From Rhizophagus clarus (lineage: Eukaryota > Glomeromycota > Glomeromycetes > Glomerales > Glomeraceae): a stretch of 64,000 nucleotides of DNA. The translations under genes were made by a program, and so were the position numbers. Positions 22,518-33,345 of the stretch are shown here, in pieces (position 1 is the first letter of the stretch; the number at the start of each line of letters is the position of its first letter). The stretch lies in contig BLAL01000276.1 of the NCBI GenBank assembly GCA_015698045.1, positions 186,001 to 250,000 on the forward strand, read 5' to 3'. The notes beneath the pieces were generated by a model that saw only the letters and a program-made list of their open reading frames with translations, was not told the origin of the DNA and did not search any database.

Positions 22518-22525
22518 GTTCTAGC

Positions 22526-23150
22526 TAGTTAAAATATATTAAACATTGAATTAATAAATTTGAAACTTAAAAATACTTATTATCGCCTGTGGGTCATTAT
22601 CAAATGATTTACTATCGCCAAATTATATTTTAGAAATTGAATATGATAAAAATAAACAAATAATCAAATAGTAAATAACGAATTTAATACATTATTACAT
22701 GAATGATATCATAAATTTCAGAATATTCTAAGACTAAATAATATAAACTTTATTTTAAATTTAACCTATAACAGTCTAAGTAAATCGGGAGAAATTAGAA
22801 TTTTCTTTCATATTAATACTATTTTAATAGAGTATAATACAAAAGATATATAAAAAAGTAGCGGACTAATGGTTGTTTCATGTCAATGTTAAATTTTTAC
22901 TTATCAAAAAAGACACACAGATAGTTTAGACTCAATTTTTTATATCGGAGTATTGTTTGCTAACCAAGCGATACAATAACTTGATTCTCTTTAAATTCTT
23001 GATAATAAATTTGTTTATCAACGTTGAAACTATTAAGTACAAGTGTACTATAAAACCTACTCAGTGGTATCCGGTAACTTAAGAAAAACATGATATCAAT
23101 ATTACGTAAGATTTTGTTTGTAAGCGTATGAATAACCAGGATAGATATGC
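22526..23150. other. AT-rich intergenic DNA, nothing recognised
   Basis: No open frame, repeat or RNA gene could be supported here. Confidence 0.5.
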
Positions 23151-23200
23151 AGTCGCATGTGACTTCATAATATAATTATATTATGAAGTCACATGCGACT
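23151..23200. repeat. Perfect 50-bp palindrome
   Basis: AGTCGCATGTGACTTCATAA plus TATAA is followed with no spacer by its exact reverse complement. The arm contains GTGACTTCATAAT, which is also the unit of the satellite that follows, so it looks like a head-to-head junction of satellite units. Confidence 0.9.
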
Positions 23201-23545
23201 TACTAGATTAGGTTATGAAGGTAACTTCATAGTCTACTGGAGTGTCTACTGGTAACTTCATAGTCTACTGGTGACTTCATAATATAATGGTAACATCATG
23301 ATCTACTGGTACTTCATAATCTAAGTTCGTAATCTAATGTATGGTGACTTCATAATCTAATTATATAAACTGTAGTGACTTCAGCGTTCAGTGGTAACTC
23401 CATAATCTATCCTTTATGGCTCACTAGATATTGTTTTATTTAATTCCTGCTATACTTTTTATGAAGTGGTTTAATTTATTGGTAACTTCATAATCTAATA
23501 GTGATTATACTCTTTAATCCAATGGTGACTTCATAATCTGATGGT
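23201..23545. repeat. Degenerate satellite based on GGTGACTTCATAATCTAAT
   Basis: About 12-15 irregularly spaced copies of GTGACTTCATAATCTAAT or GGTAACTTCATAGTCTACT. Copies differ in spacing and are interrupted by short unrelated stretches, so the array is decaying. Confidence 0.8.
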
Positions 23546-24139
23546 TACTCTTTACTTCTTTGTCTTTAGCCTTTTTAATGTTAAGTTTTTTTTAATTGTC
23601 AATGCTCTTTCCATTTTTTTTTTTTATACAAAAAAACTTTTACAATTATTTTGTTAGACACTATAATTTCTGATATTGATCTTTGAAAGTGTAAATAATA
23701 TTTGAATTAAATAAAATTTTTTTTGTTTTAGGAAAATGAACAAAACCTTTGGAAAGGTTATTTGGCAAGTAATAATAAGAATAAGTTATTTTACATAAAA
23801 AAAAATATAGAGATGCTTTTAATCTATTTCTACTATTATATTCTTTTCTTTTAAAAATAATCCTCCAATAAAATGACTTATATGATTATCTAATTATATT
23901 ACTTGTGATTGGATTGATCATCATCTGCCATCACCCGGACTTCCGTCATTACATGGAATCCGAGCCGATTACACATCGGAACCAATCGGAAAATTGATTA
24001 ACTCGAACGAAATAAGAAAGGATTTCCTATTTTTGATCACGAACTAATATTTTATAGCACTGAATGGTTCATTTGCAATTTTTTTTTGCTTCTGTATAAA
24101 GTTTCAACAATTCTGAAAAAAAAAAATTTATTGTTAAGA
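23546..24139. other. 5' flank of the kinase-SLR gene
   Basis: AT-rich DNA with one less AT-rich island at about 23925-24005 (CATCACCCGGACTTCCG; GAATCCGAGCCGATT). No gene is seen. The leader immediately before the start (TAAGGTTTCAACAA-like) resembles that of the 33346 gene. Confidence 0.45.
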
Positions 24140-27100
24140 ATGTCAATAGAAACAGCAGAAACAGACCCTAAAGGGTCAAATTATTATATTGATTGGATAA
24201 ACAAATCTATTGCGGATGATATTCTCAATTATTTCGAAAATACAGAATTTAACAATTTAGAACCGATAGGAAGTGGTTCATACGGAAGTGTCGTTCGTGC
24301 TAATTGGAAAAATTTTGGAAACTTTTTTGCTTTAAAAATTTTCAAAAATAATGATAACATATTGCTAAAAGAACTTGTTAATGAGGTAAGATACCTTTAC
24401 TATGTTGTAATTTTTTACATAAATTAAATTAAAACAAGGTTTCGTTTTAGATAAAACTACAAAAAAAAGTTTATTTTCACGAAAACTTTATACGATTTTG
24501 TGGCATCACAAAAGTAGGAAATGGTAAGTTTCAAGTTTTGATGTATCACATTATTTATTAAATGAGCTCCCTTTTTTAACAATTTCTTTATATTCAAAAG
24601 TATATTCGTCAGTTTTAGAATATGCTGACGGTGGTACATTAAAAACTTATTTAAAAGAACATTTCAATGAACTCAGTTGGACTGACAAATATCAGTTAGC
24701 ATTTCAACTAGCCAATGCAGTGGCATATTTACATGATTTTAATATTATTCATCGTGATCTGGTAATAATGAATTTTACTTTACTATTTGTTATTTTACTA
24801 TATTCGTGTTAAAATATATATTTCTTTATACAATTATAGCATGGAGATAATATACTTATTCATCAGAAAAATATAAAGCTGAAAGACTTTGGTTTATCGA
24901 AAAAAATTGCTGAAGCATCAAATAATACATCAAGAATAATTGGCGTAATACCTTTCGTTGATCCAAAAAAGTTGAATGATCAAGGTTATAAATTAAACAA
25001 AAAATCTGATGTATATAGCGTTGGAGTCTTAATGTGGCAAATTTCAAGTGGTCGTCAACCATTTTCTGATTGTGATTATGACGTGAGTTTATCCCTATCC
25101 ATATTAAATGGTAATCGAGAAAAAATAATTGATAATACTCCTGAAGAATATAGTAATTTGTATGCAGGTAAAATATTAAGAATCTTTGAATCTTTTAAAT
25201 TTATTATAAAATATTTAATAACTTTAATTATTTTGACTAGGATGTTGGAATTATGAGCCAAATGAACGTCTTAATATGCAAAGTGTTGTTTCAATCCTTT
25301 ATACACTAATATCTCCTAAACATGATGATACAACTGTGTTATACAAAGCAGCGGCTGAAAAGGAAGATGATAGTAATGCACAATGTGTCTTAGATTTACT
25401 ATTTGAATCAGGAGGAGTTGATAAAGATGAAAAGAAGGCATTTGAATTAATGAAAACTATAGCTAAAATAGATGATAATGCTCAACTTAAACTCGGGTAT
25501 TATTATTATTCTAATGGAATTGGAACTGAAATTAATAAATCAAAAACGTTTGAATTATACAAAGTATCTGCTGAAAAGGGGAATAGCATTGCACAATACA
25601 AGTTAGGTTTGTCATATGAATTAGGAGAAGGAGTTGATAAAGATGAAAAGCAAGCATTTGAAATAATGAAAACTTTAGCCGAGAAAGAAAATGTTGATGC
25701 TCAATTTAAACTTGGGTATTATTATTCCAATGGGATTGGAATCGAAGTTAATAAATCACAAGCATTTGAATTATACAAGGCAGCTGCTGAAAAAGGAAGT
25801 AGCATTGCACAATATAATTTAGGTTTATTATATCAATTAGGAGAAGGAGTTGATAAAGATGAAAAGAAAGCATTTGAATTAATGAAGACTTTAGCTGAAA
25901 ATGATAATGCAGATGCTCAATTTCGACTTGGATACTATTACAATGAAGGAATTGGAACGGAAATTAATAAACCAAAAGCATTTGAGTTATACAAAGTAGC
26001 TGCTGAAAAGGGAAATAGCATTGCACAATATAAGTTAGGTTTATCATATGAATTAGGAGAAGGAGTTTATAAACATGAAAAGCAAGCATTTGAAATAATG
26101 AAAACTTTAGCTGAGAAAGATAATGTTGATGCTCAATTTAAACTTGGGTATTATTATTCCAATGGGATTGGAATCGAAGTTAATAAATCAAAAGCATTTG
26201 AATTATACAAGGTAGCTGCTGAAAAAGGAAGTAGAATTGCACAATATAATTTAGGCTTACTATATCAATTAGGAAAAGGAGTTGATAAAGATGAAAAGAA
26301 AGCATTTGAAATAATGAAAGTTTTAGCTGAAAATGATAATGTAGATGCACAATTTCGGCTTGGATGTTATTATTCAAATGGAATTGGAACGGAAATTAAT
26401 AAATCAAAAGCATTTGAATTATACAAGGCAGCGGCTGAAAAGGGAAATGGTGATGCACAATATAATTTAGGTTTATCATACCAATTAGGAGAAGGAATTG
26501 ATAAAGATGAAAAGGAAGCATTTGAATTAATGAAAACATTAGCTGAAAAAGATGACGTAGATGCTCAACTTAAACTCGGATATTATTATTCCAATGGAAT
26601 TGGAACTGAAATTAATAAATCAAAAGCATTTGAGTTATACAAAGCGGCTGCTGAGAAGGGCGATAATATTTCACAATATAATTTAGGTTTATCATATGAA
26701 TTAGGAGAAGGAGTTGATAAAGATGAAAAACAAGCATTTGAATTAATGAAAATCTTAGCTGAAAAAGATAATGCAGATGCTCAATTTCGGCTTGGATGTT
26801 ATTATTCAAATGGAATTGGAACGGAAATTAATAAATCAAAAGCATTTGAATTATACAAAGCAGCGGCTGAAAAGGGAAATGGTGATGCACAATATAATTT
26901 AGGTTTATCATATCAATTAGGAGAAGGAATTGATAAAGATGAAAAGAAAGCATTTGAATTAATGAAGACATTAGCTGAAAAAGATGACGTAGATGCTCAA
27001 CTTAAACTCGGATATTATTACTCCAATGGAATTGGAACTAAAATTAATAAATCAAAAGCATTTGAGTTATACAAAACGGCTGCTGAGAAGGGTGATAATA

Positions 27101-29157
27101 TTTCACAATATAATTTAGGTTTATCATATGAATTAGGAGAAGGAGTTGATAAAGATGAAAAACAAGCATTTGAAATAATGAAAATTTTAGCTGAAAAAGA
27201 TAATGCAGATGCTCAATTTCGGCTTGGATACTATTACAATGAAGGAATTGGAACAGAAATTAATAAATCGAAAGCATTTGAGTTATACAAAGTATCTGCT
27301 GAAAAGGGAAATAGCATTGCACAATATAAGTTAGGTTTATCACATGAATTAGGAGAAGGAATTTATAAAGACGAAAAGCAAGCATTTGAAATTATGAAAA
27401 CTTTGGCCGAGAAAGATAATGTTGATGCTCAATTTAAACTTGGGTATTATTATTCCAATGGGATTGGAATCGAAATTAATAAATCACAAGCATTTGAATT
27501 ATACAAGGCAGCTGCTGAAAAAGGAAGTAGCATTGCACAATATAATTTAGGTTTATTATATCAATTAGGAGAAGGAGTTGATAAAGATGAAAAGAAAGCA
27601 TTTGAATTAATGAAAACTTTAGCTGAAAAAGGTAATGCGGATGCTCAATTTCAACTTGGATATTATTATTTCAATGGAATTGGAACCAAAATTAATAAAT
27701 CAAAAGCATTCGAGTTATATAAAGTAGCTGCTGAAAAGGGAAATAGTATTGCACAATATAATTTAGGTTTATCATATCAATTAGCAGGAGTTGATAAAGA
27801 TGAAAAGCGAGCATTTGAATTAATGAAAACTTTAGCTGAAAAAGATGATGTAAATGCCAAAATGCAGCTTGGAAATTATTATTCTAATGGAATTGGAACG
27901 GAAATTAATAAATCAAAAGCATTTGAGCTATACAAAGCAGCTGCCGAGAAGGGAAATAGTTTTGCACAATTTATGTTAGGTTTATCATATCAATTAGGAG
28001 AAGGAGTTGATAAAGATGAAGAACAAGCATTTGAATTAATGAAAACCCTAGCTGAAAAAGATGACGGAGATGCTCAACTTAAACTCGGATATTATTATTG
28101 TAAAGGAATTGGAACTGAAGTTAATAAATCGAAAGCATTTAAATTATACAAAGTAGCTGCAGAAAAGGGAAATAGTATCGCACAATATAATCTAAGTTTA
28201 TCATATGAATTAGGAGACGGTGTTGATAAAGATGAAAAACAAGCGTTTGAATTAATGAAAACTTTAGCTGAGAATGATGATGAAAACGCTCAATTTAGAC
28301 TTGGATATTATTATTCCTGTGGAATTGGAACCGAAGTTAATAAATCAAAAGCAGTTGAGTTATATACAATGGCAGCCGAGGGAGGAAATAATTATGCACG
28401 AAATAACTTAGCAATCATGTATGAAAATGGGGAAGGAACTGAAAAGAATTTAGAAAAAGCCTTTTATTGGCATTATAAAGCAGCGGAGGATGGATGCAGT
28501 ACAGCACAATATAATGTAGGTGAATATTATGAATTAGGAAATTTTGTGGACAAAGATGAGGTGAAAGCGTTTAAATTTTATGAGCAAGCAGCTAAAACTG
28601 GACATATTAGTGCAATATTTCAGCTTGGATATTGTTATGTAAATGGTATTGGAACTGAAATTAATAAAGAAAAAGGACTTGAAACATATAATAATACGAT
28701 ACAAAATTATTTTGGTGAAAAAGATACGGAAGCAATAAATAATTTAAATCAAATTATTTACTGGTATCGTGATGCTGCAGAGGATGATAATAAATTAGCA
28801 TTATATAAATTAGGTCAATGTTATGAATTGGGGAAGGGAATTAGGGAAAATAGATTTAGAGCGTTTGAATTTTACAAAAAATCGGCTAACCAAGGATTTA
28901 TTGATGCACAGTATAAACTCGGGTATTGTTATGAAAAGGGATTTGGAACCGATATGAATAAAGTAAAGGCATTTGAATTATATCAAATAGCTGCGACAGG
29001 AGGAAATGTTGATGCGCAAATAAGTCTTGCATATTTGTATGAACATGATGAAGGAACTGATAAAAATATAGAAAATGCTATTTATTGGTATAAGAAAGCA
29101 ATAGAAAATGGATGTTCAAATTTTGAGGAAAATCTAAATATTCTTTTAAAGCAATAA
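24140..29157 (+). CDS. Protein kinase fused to a long Sel1-like repeat array (five exons, about 1574 aa)
   Basis: Exons inferred from GT-AG sites in phase: 24140-24385, 24451-24523, 24601-24761, 24840-25167, 25241-29157. Kinase features: glycine loop GSGSYGSV (about residue 44), lysine in FALKIF, HRDL-HGDN across the exon 3/4 junction, DFGLS, and DPK in place of APE. After the C-lobe ([12 protein letters not shown]) the protein runs almost directly into about 35 SLRs. It lacks the long linker and N-terminal SLR block present at 33346 and 1516. The array alternates two SLR types ([12 protein letters not shown] and [12 protein letters not shown]), giving a 72-residue, 216-bp super-repeat, with an almost duplicated 432-bp block at 26347-27210. 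The C-terminal block matches the 11204 and 33346 genes. Likely a signalling kinase whose solenoid recognises partners; the ligand is unknown. Confidence 0.92.
26347..27210 (+). repeat. 432-bp tandem block within the SLR array (two copies)
   Basis: Units at 26347-26778 and 26779-27210 each encode four SLRs. They differ at roughly a dozen positions by eye, for example KEAFELMK versus KKAFELMK and GTEINK versus GTKINK. Similar blocks recur less exactly at 25618, 26040 and 27345. Confidence 0.85.
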
Positions 29158-31310
29158 AATAATTAATGAGAACTTAATGATCGATCCATATATTACACAG
29201 TCAGTCCTTTAGTCATTTTAGTTTAGTTTGTTTTAAATATTATAAGTAAATATTTTATTATTTGTAACAGATAATAAATTTGTCTATATTTGTAAAATAA
29301 CTGGTTTATCATGTGTCATATACTCGTCATATATACAAATTTTAAGCATTAATAGGCTTTTACTTACAATAGTACTCTATAGTACTTATAACGATCCAGA
29401 ATGACCATGGATTCCATGGTATAAATTCATCTTTGATAAAACAAATAATGCACGAATGCTTAGTATGCGTGACGGCATGCACAACGTTTAGTTAATAATA
29501 AATAAATAAATATACAGTACGACTCTGGATAATAATTGAATATAAGGAATTGAAATGATATTTTGTATTTAGACGTTCTTCTAGTTAAAGTATAAATCTC
29601 ATTATTATTAAACTTTCTGTCTCTCTTTCAGTTAATACATTTAAATATAATATTTATTGCTTATATGTATGATATTAATAACTATATTTTTTTTAGTAGC
29701 ATTCTTAGTGCATACAGTAATCAATAATTTTCATTTACTATGAAAGTTTTTTACGAACATATTCCGATTTTTATCTAGTTACTAACTTCCGGAAATGTTT
29801 CGAATTTTAGTTACTATCCCTGATCTGATTACGAAATTGTTCAGTAAATTTTACGAATATAAACGGAATTTAAACGGAATATTATGAGATATTTTAGAGT
29901 AAATACTATCCGAAAGTGCTCAGAAATTCTTAAGGTTAATATAATACGGAGCATTATTAGGAGATTTATAATGGATCAGAAAGTGCTTTGCAAATTTGTT
30001 GAGCATATAACAAAAATTATATGTTCCTTTTTTATAATTTTTGCGAGTAATAATTTGGTAATTAGTTGTTTTTACTTCTTTTTGATCTTGATCTCGTTCT
30101 AGTCAAACTTCTTTTTTTCTGCTGTATTTGTTAATTTATAAAAAAATATTTATAAGCATTATAAATACGAATAAAAGATTAGAAGGTTACTAGATTTTTA
30201 TTTAAATATCGGAATCTCCTGTATTTGTGAAGATAATTGAACATCGGTTCTTGTTTCAGTAAAAACTACATTTGAAGATTCTTCCAAAGTTGTTGTAAAA
30301 TTGATGTAAATTTCTTAATGACTTCAGGAGAGGACAATTGGACATTAATACAGCAATTCATCGGAAATCGGTGCATGCGAATATGACCTTGTTTTCTTGG
30401 GTTTCGGATTAGGGACGTAATATTTTTTGTTTAAGGTGAGTCTACCTTACAAACGAGCTTCTCTAACTTTTACTTGCGTTCAACCTCAGATATAAAATGT
30501 AACACCATATCAGGTAAAAATGTACTACTGGATAATATCGTAGTACATTAAATAATTATCCAATTTCTAATAATATAATGAAGTCTTCCACTAAAATAGG
30601 AAATGTTGGAAAATATTTAAGAATATGTATGAAAATACAAATATATAACTATTAATCATATTGAATTTTACCCGGTGTTTGTTCTGACGTATATTTCCCT
30701 TACACAAGTAGTTTTTAACCTATCCTGGAGATTTCTCTGCAATTTGAAATTCTTTATTAGATATATTATTAAAATTATGATAAATGAAGAAAATTTTTCC
30801 AATCCTTTTTTTGATTGGCTTCTTTTCCATTGTCTCCATACACCCTTCTTTGTAATAGGATTTTGTATTAAACCACGAGGAAAATTAACAATTATCATCA
30901 ATATAATTAACAATAATAATACTTTTCAAAACATTTAATTGCCTATGTGTTGATCACGTTTGTTAATAGCATACTAGTAGTGGAAATAGGTGTTAAAGTT
31001 GGCGCAGAAGGTGTTTGTCGAACAGCAGCTCTTCTAGATTCGCTAACAGCTTAAGCAGTAATATATTTAGGGTTGATTCTAAATTTGCTGTGGTATCTAA
31101 ATTATTGTTGTTTTTATTCACACTATATTTTTTACGGTAATCCCAGAATATTTAAAATTCGTGTGGAAAGAAATAATTCTTAGGTAAGACACCAGGGACA
31201 GTTCGCTAAAAATATAGAATGAAATTTTCTTAACGAAGTATTGAAAAAGTATTCAAGTACTATTCAAGTCTTATCAGAAGTATGACAGTGTAGAAGAAGG
31301 AAGACGGAAT
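29158..31310. other. Intergenic, no gene recognised
   Basis: It carries the shared 3' motif at 29291-29308. Beyond that it is AT-rich, with short low-complexity frames on both strands (29884-30102, 30668-30938) that show no motif and overlap each other. Confidence 0.5.
29291..29308 (+). other. Shared 18-bp 3'-flank motif, copy 2
   Basis: Exact TGTAAAATAACTGGTTTA, 133 bp after the stop of the 24140 gene; see 14189-14206. Confidence 0.7.
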
Positions 31311-32526
31311 AGAGAAAATAGATTTGCGAGGTTGTTATGTCATGTGTGATTTTCATATTGAAAAAGTGAATCACTTTTACACGAATTTTTAATATTTTTA
31401 CACCGGATTTTTTTTGTGAATCGCAAAATTCAATACATACTGCTATTCTACTGAAAGTTTCAATACATACTTTATATTAAAAAAATATTTTTTCCGCATT
31501 TTTCTGCAGTGTTTATCATATTTTTGTACCAGATTTTTTTATGAATCATGAAATGGAATGTCATAGAATATTTTACAAAGAGTTACAACAATCATTTGTA
31601 TAAAATAATCAGTTTGTTAATTAGATAATCAAAATAATAAAATACAACCATAAACTAACTTATATAATAAGTAAATATGCATCAAAATTCTTCATAGAAT
31701 ATTCTGACATTGAATTTCAGGATTTATAAAAATTCTGGTACAAAAATATTATAAACATATACAGAGAAAGTGTTTCACAACTATACATCAATATACATAC
31801 TATGTATCCTAAGACAAAAAAAAATGCAGAAAAAAATCTTTTTTATTATAAAACATATGCTAAAACTTTCAGTAGAATAAATAGCACTATATATTGAAAT
31901 TTATGTTTCACAAAAAACATCTAATACAAAGATATTAAAAATTCGCCTAAAAAAATGATTCACTTTAAAAAATCCCAAAAACATAGTAAAAATGCAGAAA
32001 AATGCAGAAAAAATCAATTTTCAAATATAAAGTACTTTCAGTAAAATAATGTTGTAAGTTGGATTTTATGATTCACAAAAAAAAACAGGTACAAAATTAT
32101 CAAAATTTCATTTAGAAAAGTGATTCACTTTTAAAAACATAGTAGTAAAAATGCAGGAAAATGAAGAAAAATGCGGAAAAAATATTTTTTTTAAGATAAA
32201 GTATATATTAGAACTTTCAGTAGTTTAGCATTATACATCGGACTTTATGGTTCACAAAAAAAATCTAATACAAAATATTAAAAATTCGTCTAGAAAAGTG
32301 ATTCACTTTTAAAAAATCAAAAAATGTGGTAAAAATGCAAAAAAAAATGCAGAGAAATGCAATTTTCAAATATAAAATAGTATGTATTGAATCGAAACTT
32401 TCAGTAGAATAGTAAATTATACGATTCACAAAAAAAATCCGGTATAAAAATATTAAAAATTCGTGATTCACTTTTGCAATACGAAAATCACATGATAATC
32501 TCGCAAAATCGGATTTTCTCAATAAT
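31311..32526. mobile_element. Fold-back element with about 110-bp inverted ends and internal repeats of about 170 bp
   Basis: The left end (GAGAAAATAGATTTGCGAGG, then GTGATTTTCATATTG) is matched in reverse complement by the right end (GATAATCTCGCAAAATCGGA). The interior is a series of units of about 165-180 bp bearing AAGTGATTCACTTTT, AAATGCAGAAAAATGC and AAACTTTCAGTAGAATA. They are inverted in the left half and direct in the right half, with GTGATTCACTTTT starts near 31952, 32116, 32296 and 32463. No transposase. The minus-strand frame at 32265-32633 is a translation of the repeat. Confidence 0.75.
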
Positions 32527-33345
32527 TTTGAAAACGGCAATAATAATAAGTTTTCAATGCTTGTTTTGGTGAGGTGGAAATCCAGAAAAATTAGCAACCG
32601 ACGATATGTATTATTGCTACTTTGGTGAAACAAGTGCTATTAATGTAGCTGAATTTCTTAAACAACAAAAATAACAACAGAAATCGATAGAGAAAATCGG
32701 GTTACAATTAGATGGAACCTAATAGTTAATAATACGAAAAATTGCTTCAAACAGGGTACTATTAAGATTATATAATCATAGTATAATCGAAGTTTTTCAA
32801 TTTAAATATCAAATCGGATTGTTTTCTAGAAATTTTCAGTTACATGTAATTTCTAGACATCATTCGCAATGTAATCGGAATAATTTCAGTGGTATTCGGA
32901 ACATTTTCAAATATTCGTTTAACAAATAATGTATATCAGCCAACCACGCAAATTTTTTGATAAACCAAAATTTATTATCTTCATATTTTACATAATAAAA
33001 TATAAACAATAGCTAATTTCAATTAAAATGTACAACAAATGACGATCAAAATTACTTGGCTAACTTTTAAAATGAAATAACCTTATATAGTGTATAAAAA
33101 TAAAATGTCATTTGATCTTCAAGTTAGTTATTTGATTATTAAAAGAAAGAAAATTTTCCACGTTTCCTGTATCCTGTATCACTATTTTTTCAAATCACAC
33201 CTATAATGTAACTAAAATGATACCCAAATGTTGGAATAGTAAATGATTTTCTATTATGATCACAAATATTTTTAAGTAGTACCGAACATTTACACTTACA
33301 TTTTGTATAAGGTTTCAACAACCATTAAAATTTTGGAAAAAAATA
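32527..33345. other. 5' flank of the kinase-SLR gene, no other feature
   Basis: AT-rich. The leader just before the ATG (AAGGTTTCAACAA) resembles that of the 24140 gene. Confidence 0.45.

Noticed and set aside
23151-23545. CRISPR-like array
   Set aside because: Unit spacing is irregular, there are no unique equal-length spacers, and the window is eukaryotic.
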